Origin: Owenweeksia sp.
GTDB lineage: Bacteria; Bacteroidota; Bacteroidia; Flavobacteriales; Schleiferiaceae
Reading direction: 5' to 3'
Assembly (NCBI GenBank): GCA_002695025.1
Contig: NZNV01000020.1
Coordinates: 1 to 64,000, forward strand
Length of the DNA stretch: 64,000 nucleotides
Part shown: positions 16,322 to 24,115 of the stretch, piece after piece
Position numbering within the stretch: position 1 is the first letter of the stretch
How the letters are laid out: each line of letters opens with the position of its first letter
Made by a program: the position numbers and the translations under genes
Notes under the pieces: generated by a model
Told to the model about the DNA's origin: nothing
Databases searched by the model: none
What the model saw: only the letters and a program-made list of their open reading frames with translations

Positions 16322-19138
16322 ATGAAACGCCTTCTTCAGATCCTGGGATTATTAATATTGCTCTTGTTGGTAGCAGCCTTTGTTCTGCCCATTGTTTTTA
16401 AGGATGAGATCATTGCCCGCGCCAAAAAGGAGATCAATAAAAACTTGGTGGCCACGGTTGACTTTAAGGATATTGATATCACCTTATTTCACAGTTTCCC
16501 TGATTTCACCCTTGAGATCGAGGATTTTACGGTGGATGGTCAGGATAATTTTGAAGGTATACGCCTGGCGGATGTAAAATCTTTCCGCCTGGACCTGGAC
16601 CTTTTTAGTGTGATATCCGGCAACCAGTTTGAGGTGGAAGGCATATCCATCAAGGATGCTACGGTATACGTACTGGTAGATGCCGATGGCAATGCCAATT
16701 ACGATATTGTTAAACCTTCCGCGGATACTACTTCCGTAGAGTCGGATACCGCCAGCTCAGATTTTAAACTCACTCTTAAATCGTATGAGGTAGAAAATCT
16801 TAACCTTACCTATGAAGATATACCGGGTGAGATCAAGGTAGTAATCAATGACCTGGATCATGAAGGAGTAGGGGACTTTACCCAGGAGGTTGTTGACCTG
16901 AAAACAAAGACGTCCATTGGAGCATTTACCGCTCAATCCGGTGGGGTTGCCTACCTGAACAAGGTGCATACCGAGGCGGATATGGATTTCCAGTTTAACC
17001 AGGTGGAAACCAAACTTACTTTTGGGCAAAACAGCTTAAGCCTTAACGATCTGGCCCTTAATTTCTCAGGTTTTGTAGCCGTACCGGGTGATGATATCAA
17101 TATGGACCTGAAGTTCAATGCTCCACAGAATAAATTTAAAAATGTATTATCCCTCATCCCGGTAATATATACCCAGGATTTTGAGAAGGTGAAAACCTCC
17201 GGGGATTTTGCTTTGGAAGGTGCCGTAAGCGGAACCTACAATGGTGACCGGGAAGTATACCCCGCTTTTGACGTTAAGTTGAACGTTAATAATGCCACTT
17301 TCCGCTATCCAGACCTTCCTGCGGCAGTGGAGGGAATAAAAGTTAACGCTCATATTTACAATAAAACGGCAAACCTGGACGGTACAGTGGTTGACATTCC
17401 GGAAGCCCGGGCCAATGTGGCAGGAAGCCCTGTTGATGCCCGTTTGAACTTGAAAACCCCGATTTCAGATCCGGAATTTGCGGCTTACCTGAAAACAGAT
17501 TTCGACCTGGCCAATGTGGGGAAAGTAGTACCCGCTCAGGGCTTTGATTATAAAGGTCGCGTTAAGGCTGACCTGGATCTGGCCGGGCGTATGTCAGACA
17601 TTGATAATGAGCGCTACGAAAACGTAAAGGCCCAGGGTGTACTGATGGTACAGGATGTTGAACTGAAGAGTGACAGTTTACCTTTTCCGGTGCAGATCGC
17701 GCAACTGGATATGCAATTCTCACCACAAAAGGTAGACCTGAGTTCTTTCCGCGCGCAGTTGGGCAAGTCAGACATTTCCGCCAATGGGCAGATCGATAAC
17801 CTCATTGGTTATGTGCTGGAAGATCAGATGTTGAAAGCCAATTTTACACTTAATTCCAGCCTTTTGGACCTGAATGAACTTTCCGGAGCTTCCGGGGATG
17901 AACCTGCCGGTGAAAAAAATACTGCCGATACCTCCTCACTTGAAGTGATACGCGTACCTGAAAACGTGGATTTTGGTCTGACGGCCAATATAGCCAAACT
18001 CATCTATGATAATCTCGAGATCACCAGTGTAAAGGGTAACCTGGCGGTAAAAGAAGGTACAGTGCGTATGGATGATGTGGTGATGGATCTGTTAGGAGGC
18101 TCTGTAGCCCTTAACGGTAATTATGATAGCAAGCCTGCCGCGCCTCTGGTGAATATGAATTTGAAGATCAATAACTTCAGTTTCAAAGAGAGCTTTGAGA
18201 AGTTTGTAACCGTACAAAGGCTGGCGCCTATTATGCAGAACACTACTGGCACCTATAGTTCAGGTTTCTCCTTCAACGCCAACCTGAACCCGGATATGAG
18301 TCCCGATTTGGCCTCGGTTGAAGCGGCTGGTAGCTTGGTTACCGAAGGCATGAAGACTACCACCAAATCCATGCAAAAACTGGCTGATATGGTGAAAAAT
18401 CAAAGCCTGGCTACTTTGTATGTGGGTAAGGTAAACCTGAGTTTTAAAATACAGGACGGACGTATACAGGTGGAACCCTTCTCATTGAAAGCAGGCAATG
18501 TAACTGCCACGGTACAGGGTAGCAACGGCTTGGATCAAAGTCTGGATTATACTATGGATATGAAAATACCGGTATCGGGTATCGGCTCTTCCAACTTACT
18601 CAGTAAAGTAGGCGCTACACAAGGCGGCAAACTGGATCTCGGGGTTAAGATTGGCGGTACCGTACAGGATCCCAAGGTTACCACCTCCCTGGGTGACCTG
18701 GTGGATAATGTGATCGATAACGTTAAAAAGCAGGTAGAACAAAAAGTAGAAGAGGTTAAAGAAGATGCGATCAATAAGGTGAATGAAGAAGCCAAAAAGC
18801 TTATTGATGCCGCTGAGGCACAAGGTGATAAACTGATTGCTGCGGCCCAGGAGCAAGCTGCAAAAATCCGTAGTTCGGCTAAGGAACAGGCGGACAAACT
18901 GATTGCTGCGGCTGATGAACAAGCCACCAAGATAGAAAATGAAGCGAAGGGTAATATCCTGAAGGAAAAGGGCGCAAAATTAACGGCAGATAAGATCCGC
19001 AAGGAAGCCAGGGAGAAAGCAGACAAACTGGTAGATGAGGCCAATAAAAAGGCTGATCAATTAGTTAATAATGCGCGGGATGAGAAGCAAAAACTGATTG
19101 AGCAAGCCCGTGAGAAAGGAAAGTTGGAGAATAAATGA
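16322..19138 (+). CDS. AsmA family protein with a long coiled-coil tail
   Basis: This 938-residue protein has one N-terminal membrane anchor (residues 4-23) and then a long periplasmic AsmA-type region. The start, FKDEIIARAKKEINKNLVATVDFKDIDI, is typical of the Bacteroidota members. AsmA/TamB/YhdP proteins are bridge-like proteins tied to lipid transport between membranes and to outer-membrane assembly. From about residue 794 to the end the chain switches to a charged Ala/Lys/Glu helix with 11-residue periodicity (ADKLIAAA-type units), apolipoprotein-like. Two units share an identical 17-base DNA stretch 66 bases apart. This tail is not part of the ordinary AsmA fold. The stop overlaps the next gene's start by four bases. 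Confidence 0.88.
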   Translation: MKRLLQILGLLILLLLVAAFVLPIVFKDEIIARAKKEINKNLVATVDFKDIDITLFHSFPDFTLEIEDFTVDGQDNFEGIRLADVKSFRLDLDLFSVISGNQFEVEGISIKDATVYVLVDADGNANYDIVKPSADTTSVESDTASSDFKLTLKSYEVENLNLTYEDIPGEIKVVINDLDHEGVGDFTQEVVDLKTKTSIGAFTAQSGGVAYLNKVHTEADMDFQFNQVETKLTFGQNSLSLNDLALNFSGFVAVPGDDINMDLKFNAPQNKFKNVLSLIPVIYTQDFEKVKTSGDFALEGAVSGTYNGDREVYPAFDVKLNVNNATFRYPDLPAAVEGIKVNAHIYNKTANLDGTVVDIPEARANVAGSPVDARLNLKTPISDPEFAAYLKTDFDLANVGKVVPAQGFDYKGRVKADLDLAGRMSDIDNERYENVKAQGVLMVQDVELKSDSLPFPVQIAQLDMQFSPQKVDLSSFRAQLGKSDISANGQIDNLIGYVLEDQMLKANFTLNSSLLDLNELSGASGDEPAGEKNTADTSSLEVIRVPENVDFGLTANIAKLIYDNLEITSVKGNLAVKEGTVRMDDVVMDLLGGSVALNGNYDSKPAAPLVNMNLKINNFSFKESFEKFVTVQRLAPIMQNTTGTYSSGFSFNANLNPDMSPDLASVEAAGSLVTEGMKTTTKSMQKLADMVKNQSLATLYVGKVNLSFKIQDGRIQVEPFSLKAGNVTATVQGSNGLDQSLDYTMDMKIPVSGIGSSNLLSKVGATQGGKLDLGVKIGGTVQDPKVTTSLGDLVDNVIDNVKKQVEQKVEEVKEDAINKVNEEAKKLIDAAEAQGDKLIAAAQEQAAKIRSSAKEQADKLIAAADEQATKIENEAKGNILKEKGAKLTADKIRKEAREKADKLVDEANKKADQLVNNARDEKQKLIEQAREKGKLENK
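18830..18912 (+). repeat. Internal 66-base (22-codon) repeat in the AsmA-protein tail
   Basis: The stretch AAACTGATTGCTGCGGC occurs at 18830-18846 and again at 18896-18912, exactly 66 bases apart, which equals two 11-residue helical repeats. It suggests the tail grew by recent in-frame duplication. Confidence 0.7.
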
Positions 19139-21090
19139 GAAAACTGATTTTAGCCGGGTTCCTGTGCTTTAGCCTGGGTGTGGCCGCACAACCAGAACTC
19201 GGTAATTGCGACCAGGAAGTGGAGGAGTTGGCCGAAACCCAGATACCGAGGGCTTTAAAGAATTGGAAAACCGGTAATTATCGCGAAGCTGAACGTTATC
19301 TTAGTAAAGCCATCAGCCTGGATCCGGATCATGCGGATGCCCTGTATCTTCTTGGAGACCTGAAAGTGAAAACCCTTAAACTGGGGGAGGCCGAGGCCCT
19401 TTGGAGCAAGCTCCTGCAAGTGTGTCCGGACTATAAATCGGTGGTGTACTATCACTTGGGGAGCATTTACCTGGAAAACGGTAAATACAAGGAGTCCATT
19501 GATCTTCTGACTCATTTTTTAAACGACCCGCAACGCGACCGTGGCTACGATCGTGAAGTGCAGGCTGCACTGGATGAAGCCCGGATAAAGGAAAAGTTAC
19601 TGGGTAACCCCATCGTATTTGAGCCTAAGCCGGTTAAACGTATCTCTAGCCAGGAGGATGAATACCTGGCCACTATTTCCCCGGACCAGGAAACCATGTA
19701 CTTTACCCGTAGAAGTAAAAAAGTGAACAGGCGGGACGGGCCAGCGGCACGGGTGCGCCTGGTGGAAGAGTTTTCCGCTGCCCAAAGGCAAGCCGATGGA
19801 ACCTTTGAGATTGGAGCCCCATTGCCCGATCCCTTCAATACCAGCTATAATGAGGGAGGACCAAGCATAACTGCCGATAATACTGAATTGTACTTTACGG
19901 TATGTGAAGACCTGGACGGCTATAAGAACTGTGATATCTATTATTCTGAACTTGATGAATTCGGTAGCTGGAGTACACCTAAAAGTGTAGGTGATCATAT
20001 CAATCGCAGGGATTCTTGGGAAAGCCAGGCCTCCGTTTCTGCCAATGGTGATGCTTTGTATTTTGCCAGCAACCGCAAGGGAGGTGTCGGAGCTTTGGAT
20101 ATTTACCGTTGCCTGCGAAAGGAAGACGGTAGCTGGAGCGATCCTCTTAACCTGGGTAAAACCATTAATACGCCTCAAAACGAAAAAACCCCCTTTATAC
20201 ATAGTGACAGTCACACCCTGTACTTTACCAGTGACGGCCACCAGGGGGTAGGCGGTTTTGATATTTTCTATGCCCGTGCAACCGGTGACTCTACCTGGGA
20301 AAAGCCTCAGAATATAGGATACCCCATCAATTCCGAAAAGGACGACCTCGGGCTTTTTGTAAGCCTGGATGGAAGTACGGCCTACTTTGCTTCCAATGAA
20401 TTGAGAAAGGGCAGCGGTTGGGATATTTATCAGTTCAACCTTCCGGAGGCGGCACGTCCTGAACGGGTGGCGCTCATCCAGGGTTCATTGAAAGATGAGA
20501 ATGAAGAACCGGTTAAAGAAGCGTCCCTGGAGATCAAAAACCTGAAAACCCGGGAAGTAACGAAAGTGAAAGTGGACCAGGAAACCGGTAATTATGCCCG
20601 TGTGGTGGCTGTAAAACCGGAGCAGAACTTTATTGTAACGGTAAAGAAAAAAGGCACGGCCTTCAGTTCCAAGTACGTAAGCGCCAGGGAAGAGCTTACA
20701 AAAGGGGTAGTAAAGGCTCCTTTGGAAGTGGCTAAGCTTGAGGTAGGGAAGGAGTATACTCTGAATGATATCAACTTTCCTACAAATTCGTATGAACTTA
20801 CCACGGCCTCCCGCAGCGTTATTGATGAATTTATCTTATTTCTGAAGGATAACCCCGCTTTACGGGCCGATATACAAGGACATACGGATGATGTAGGGAA
20901 TGATCAGGATAATATGGTGCTCTCAAAGAACCGTGCCCGTACCGTATATGAATACGTGATAAATAATGGTATTGATGCCGGACGAGTGTCACACCACGGT
21001 TACGGAGAAACCAAACCTGTTTCTGACAATAGTACCGAAGAGGGGCGTGCCCGAAACCGTAGAACGGTATTTGTGATCACCTCACAATAA
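19135..21090 (+). CDS. TPR/beta-propeller/CRD/OmpA-domain outer-membrane protein (PorE-like architecture)
   Basis: This is a 651-residue protein with a Sec signal (MRKLILAGFLCFSLGVAA, cut near QPEL). Domains in order are TPR repeats (about 30-165), a PD40/WD40-like propeller (about 165-440, repeats with LYFTSDGH or LYFASNRKGG), a carboxypeptidase-regulatory-like beta domain (about 445-525), and an OmpA C-terminal peptidoglycan-binding domain (about 535-651). The OmpA domain has DIQGHTDDVGN and LSKNRARTV, holding the Asp and Arg that grip diaminopimelate. This order matches the T9SS component PorE of Porphyromonas, but also a large family of Bacteroidota OmpA proteins. No lipobox is visible, unlike PorE itself. 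It overlaps the AsmA gene by four bases (ATGA). Confidence 0.88.
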   Translation: MRKLILAGFLCFSLGVAAQPELGNCDQEVEELAETQIPRALKNWKTGNYREAERYLSKAISLDPDHADALYLLGDLKVKTLKLGEAEALWSKLLQVCPDYKSVVYYHLGSIYLENGKYKESIDLLTHFLNDPQRDRGYDREVQAALDEARIKEKLLGNPIVFEPKPVKRISSQEDEYLATISPDQETMYFTRRSKKVNRRDGPAARVRLVEEFSAAQRQADGTFEIGAPLPDPFNTSYNEGGPSITADNTELYFTVCEDLDGYKNCDIYYSELDEFGSWSTPKSVGDHINRRDSWESQASVSANGDALYFASNRKGGVGALDIYRCLRKEDGSWSDPLNLGKTINTPQNEKTPFIHSDSHTLYFTSDGHQGVGGFDIFYARATGDSTWEKPQNIGYPINSEKDDLGLFVSLDGSTAYFASNELRKGSGWDIYQFNLPEAARPERVALIQGSLKDENEEPVKEASLEIKNLKTREVTKVKVDQETGNYARVVAVKPEQNFIVTVKKKGTAFSSKYVSAREELTKGVVKAPLEVAKLEVGKEYTLNDINFPTNSYELTTASRSVIDEFILFLKDNPALRADIQGHTDDVGNDQDNMVLSKNRARTVYEYVINNGIDAGRVSHHGYGETKPVSDNSTEEGRARNRRTVFVITSQ

Positions 21091-21315
21091 TAACCAGGGA
21101 GAGGCCCGGGTATACAGAAGTTTTTCATAACACATTTCGGCATCACGCAGGTGGCTGAATTCATAACTACGGGTTCTCCATAGTAAGCCAATAACGTAAT
21201 GGTTCTGCATCACGATGAAGCGGCTCCCGTTCATGGCCATCAATTTAAGGGAGGTACGCTTGTTCTTAACCCCTTTGATTATTCTGAATCCCCTAAGCTC
21301 TTTACGTGTTACCAT
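21082..21315 (-). CDS. Small hypothetical protein
   Basis: This is a possible 77-residue protein beginning MVTRKELRGF just after the rplS terminator. It is basic and hydrophobic in alternation (SRFIVMQNHYVIGLLWRTRSYEF), with a DAEMCYEKLL helix near the end. I know no family. The reading frame is open across the whole gap and overlaps the OmpA-gene 3' end by nine bases. Against it are its small size and the lack of any promoter I can see. A longer form starting at 21336 would begin inside the terminator and is unlikely. Confidence 0.45.
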   Translation of the reverse strand: MVTRKELRGFRIIKGVKNKRTSLKLMAMNGSRFIVMQNHYVIGLLWRTRSYEFSHLRDAEMCYEKLLYTRASPWLLL

Positions 21316-21320
21316 AAAAC

Positions 21321-21351
21321 AAAAAAGTCGCTGCAAATGAGCGACTTTTTT
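21321..21351 (-). terminator. Terminator after rplS
   Basis: AGTCGCT/AGCGACT stem with a GCAAATG-type loop, flanked by A6 and T6, 19 bases past the rplS stop. It can work on both strands. Confidence 0.9.
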
Positions 21352-21369
21352 GTTATATCAAGGTAAAAT

Positions 21370-21717
21370 CTACATTCTCCTTTCTTTAATTCTCGCAGCC
21401 TTACCGGTACGTTCTCTCTGGTAGAAGATACGTGCTCTGCGAACCTTACCTTTCTTGTTCACTTCGATCTTGTCGATAGAAGGCAGGTTAACGGGGAAAA
21501 TACGTTCTACACCAATGTTTCCGGACATTTTGCGGATGGTGAAGGTTTCAGTGGCACCGGAACCTCTGCGTTGTAGTACAATACCACGGAAGAACTGGAT
21601 ACGTTCTTTGTTTCCTTCTTTAATTTTGTAATAAACGGTAATGGTATCCCCTGCATTGAAATCGGGCATATCCTTTTTCTCGATGTACTGGTCTTGTACG
21701 AGTTTTACTAAATCCAT
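21370..21717 (-). CDS. rplS: 50S ribosomal protein L19
   Basis: This 115-residue protein is L19 of the large ribosomal subunit. It begins MDLVKLVQDQYIEKKDMPDFNAGDTI and contains the family motif FRGIVLQRRGSGATETFTIRKMS and VERIFPVNLPSIDKIEV, then a basic C-terminus. It lies next to trmD, the usual arrangement across bacteria, but with a 136-base gap, so it probably has its own promoter. Confidence 0.97.
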   Translation of the reverse strand: MDLVKLVQDQYIEKKDMPDFNAGDTITVYYKIKEGNKERIQFFRGIVLQRRGSGATETFTIRKMSGNIGVERIFPVNLPSIDKIEVNKKGKVRRARIFYQRERTGKAARIKERRM

Positions 21718-21853
21718 TTTACAGAATCTTTAAAATTGCTGAAGGTCAACATTCACAATTTTTGCCAGAGGTTGAAATTCAGTTGCTTACCTTTTCATTT
21801 TTTGACTTGGTAAACGGAGCGCAATATTACGACAAATCGAAATAATATAAAAC

Positions 21854-22531
21854 CTAATCTTCCAATAAATCAGGGCGTCTTTCACGGGTCCGCTTTATAG
21901 CCATCTCATGGCGCCATTCCTCAATTTTAGGAAAATTACCTCCGGTGAGTATTTCCGGTACTTTCCATCCTTTAAAGTCGGCAGGACGTGTATAGACGGG
22001 AGGCGCCAACAGATCGTCCTGGAAGGAATCAGTGAGCGCTGATGACTCATCATTCAGTACACCCGGCAACAGGCGGATAATAGCGTCACTGACCACTGCT
22101 GCCGCCAGTTCACCACCGCTTAGTACATAATCACCAATGGATATTTCCATGGTGATCAGGTGGTCACGAATGCGTTGGTCTATACCTTTATAATGACCGC
22201 ATAGTAGCATCAGGTTTTCTTTCAGGGATAGCCGGTTGGCCGTTCGTTGTTCAAATCGATCACCGTCCGGGGTCATATAGATGATCTCATCGTATTCGCG
22301 CTCCTGGCGGAGTTGCTCAATACAATTAAAAATAGGCTCCACCATCATAACCATTCCGGCCCCTCCGCCAAACTGGTAATCATCGATCTGGCGATGTTTA
22401 CCCAGGCCATATTCCCGGAGGTCGTGAATGTGTACTTCCACCAGCCCGTTCTGTATGGCTCTTTTCAGTATGCTATCGTTGAAGGGGCTGTGTAATAATG
22501 CCGGCAATGCGGTGATGATATCTATTCTCAT
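21854..22531 (-). CDS. trmD: tRNA (guanine-N1)-methyltransferase
   Basis: TrmD methylates G37 next to the anticodon, which prevents frameshifting. This 225-residue form begins [13 protein letters not shown], the family start; an upstream in-frame ATG at 22579 would add 16 residues across the terminator and is rejected. The knotted SPOUT fold motifs are visible: [24 protein letters not shown], and [15 protein letters not shown]. The C-terminal part has the usual [15 protein letters not shown] and RRPDLL. Confidence 0.96.
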   Translation of the reverse strand: MRIDIITALPALLHSPFNDSILKRAIQNGLVEVHIHDLREYGLGKHRQIDDYQFGGGAGMVMMVEPIFNCIEQLRQEREYDEIIYMTPDGDRFEQRTANRLSLKENLMLLCGHYKGIDQRIRDHLITMEISIGDYVLSGGELAAAVVSDAIIRLLPGVLNDESSALTDSFQDDLLAPPVYTRPADFKGWKVPEILTGGNFPKIEEWRHEMAIKRTRERRPDLLED

Positions 22532-22535
22532 GCTG

Positions 22536-22571
22536 CAAAAATAAGACGCCCGGACTTTACATCCGGGCGTC
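22536..22571 (-). terminator. Terminator after msrB
   Basis: A perfect 10-bp stem GACGCCCGGA/TCCGGGCGTC with a 7-base loop is followed on the minus strand by TTATTTTTG. It ends about five bases before the trmD start, so it insulates trmD from msrB. Confidence 0.8.
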
Positions 22572-22638
22572 CCTAACAAAGGTTCAATATTAAAAACCCA
22601 CGTTAGTTACCTAAACTTTGGGTTAGTTGAATGTAGGA

Positions 22639-23043
22639 TTAAGCGTTTTTCTTTTTCTCAAAGCCCAGTGATACACTGTTAATACAGTAACGCATTCCGG
22701 TTTCGGTAGGTCCGTCATTAAAAACATGACCAAGGTGGCTGCCACAGTTGGCACACAGGATTTCCGTCCTTATCATGCCATGGCTCGTATCCAGCTTTTC
22801 CACTACGGTGTTTTTTTCCAGGGCCCGGTCAAAACTTGGCCAGCCACAGTGCGAATCAAACTTCGCTTCACTATCAAAGAGGGAAGCATCACACGCGGCA
22901 CATTTATACACTCCGTTCTCAAAATGCATGGTGTATTCACCGGTGAAGGGTCTTTCCGTTCCCTTTTGGCGTAATACGTAATATTGTTCAGGAGTAAGCT
23001 CCTCCTTCCACTGGTCTTCACTTTTCTCTACCTTGAAGCTCAT
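22639..23043 (-). CDS. msrB: Peptide-methionine (R)-S-oxide reductase
   Basis: This 134-residue enzyme reduces the R form of methionine sulfoxide in proteins, repairing oxidative damage in the cytoplasm (no signal peptide). It has the two zinc-binding CxxC pairs (CAACD and CANCG), the SHCGWPSF active-site motif, GHVFNDGP, and the catalytic cysteine in RYCINSVSL near residue 120. A fused MsrA half is absent. It is transcribed alone. Confidence 0.95.
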   Translation of the reverse strand: MSFKVEKSEDQWKEELTPEQYYVLRQKGTERPFTGEYTMHFENGVYKCAACDASLFDSEAKFDSHCGWPSFDRALEKNTVVEKLDTSHGMIRTEILCANCGSHLGHVFNDGPTETGMRYCINSVSLGFEKKKNA

Positions 23044-23104
23044 AGCTTAATTGCTGATTTTTAAAGAAATACGCATAGAATAGTGCAAAAACCTTACCAA
23101 ACAG

Positions 23105-23737
23105 TTATTGCAGGAAGCCAACTATGGTATCAATGACCTTGATATCCATCAGGATCTTCCGGTGTCCTTTACCTTCGGTAACCACCAGGTTGGCATTAGG
23201 CCATCTCTCCTGCAGGTCATAGGCGTTATTTATATCGATGTCCAGGTCATCCACATCATGAATAATAAGGCCGGGTGGATTGTATTTATTGGCCAGGAAG
23301 TCAGTTGATGCTTCTTCAGAGCTCATGTGGTAATTCTTTTCAATTCTCTCAATAATCCTGTGACCGATTTTATGGGAAACCTGGAGGCGGTCACAGAAGT
23401 CCAAAACTACATTTTGAATGTTGGCAGGACTACCAATAATTACGATTTTTTCAGCGCTTAGGTTTCGTTCCAAAGCGTTGAAAATGGCCATTCCTCCGAG
23501 AGAGTGGCCGATAGCGAGAGAAAATTGTCCAAATTGTGATACCATAATTTCAATAGCATCAACAAACTCGAAGAGATGGGTCTTTTTTTGTTTAGAGTCT
23601 CCGTGAGCGGGTGCATTTATCGCAAAAACATGGAATTTTTTTTCAAGGAGTTCTTCAATCAGTTTGAAAAACTGGGTTCCTCTTCCGCTCCAGCCGTGTA
23701 CCAGTAAAACTCTGGGACCTTCATTTCCCCATTCCAT
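23105..23737 (-). CDS. Alpha/beta hydrolase
   Basis: The 210 residues after the only ATG form the core of an alpha/beta hydrolase. The oxyanion loop is VHGWSGRG, the nucleophile elbow GHSLGGMA (Ser near residue 78), the acid in HDVDDLDID, and the catalytic His in GKGHRKIL. Substrate unknown. In the same frame the coding sequence continues upstream for about 84 codons, encoding the expected N-terminal helix and first strands (ARFLELISPRLATGFALKL and similar), but no ATG, GTG or TTG exists there before the stop at 23990. The real protein is therefore probably about 290 residues, with a non-standard start or a sequence error. Confidence 0.8.
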   Translation of the reverse strand: MEWGNEGPRVLLVHGWSGRGTQFFKLIEELLEKKFHVFAINAPAHGDSKQKKTHLFEFVDAIEIMVSQFGQFSLAIGHSLGGMAIFNALERNLSAEKIVIIGSPANIQNVVLDFCDRLQVSHKIGHRIIERIEKNYHMSSEEASTDFLANKYNPPGLIIHDVDDLDIDINNAYDLQERWPNANLVVTEGKGHRKILMDIKVIDTIVGFLQ

Positions 23738-23989
23738 AGCCAGGAAATCGCTTTGTGCAGTTTTTAAACGATGGTGCCGGGCCCGGTTGTAAATTTCCTT
23801 TTCCCGGGAAGGCAGGGGAAAGGGGAGGGGAGTGAAAAACAGCTTAAGTGCAAAACCGGTAGCCAGCCTGGGGGATATGAGTTCCAGGAAGCGGGCTGCA
23901 TATCGGATAAAAGCAGGAACGGTATAACTGAGTCTCTTACGGTTACGTGGTTTTGAGAAATCGGTATCTGCTTTAATAGTGCTACGTTT
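23738..23989 (-). other. In-frame N-terminal coding extension of the alpha/beta hydrolase without a canonical start codon
   Basis: Reading the hydrolase frame upstream from 23737, no stop appears until 23990-23992. The translation looks like real protein, including FIRYAARFLELISPRLATGF and a PLPSREKEIYNRARHH linker. No ATG, GTG or TTG occurs; an ATT at 23975-23977 is the first plausible odd start. Just upstream on the minus strand a short TATCCG/CGGATA hairpin and TATCTTTT (close to a -7 box) are seen. Confidence 0.6.
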
Positions 23990-24056
23990 TTAGGTATCCG
24001 AAGGTACGGATAATTTAAAAAGATATGCATGCATAATAAATAAATCCTGCTTACTT

Positions 24057-24094
24057 AAAAAGAACAACCCCACCTTTTTGGGGTGGGGTTGTTC
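24057..24094 (-). terminator. Terminator after the giant T9SS surface-protein gene
   Basis: A perfect 13-bp stem GAACAACCCCACC/GGTGGGGTTGTTC with a 7-base loop is followed by TTTTT on the minus strand, about 20 bases past the stop codon. Confidence 0.9.
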
Positions 24095-24115
24095 AACTTA
24101 TGAACACTTAGAGGA

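Noticed and set aside
19597-20241. Antisense open frame of 214 residues within the OmpA-protein gene
   Set aside because: It lies wholly inside a well-supported gene, with no protein-like pattern, signal or family resemblance.
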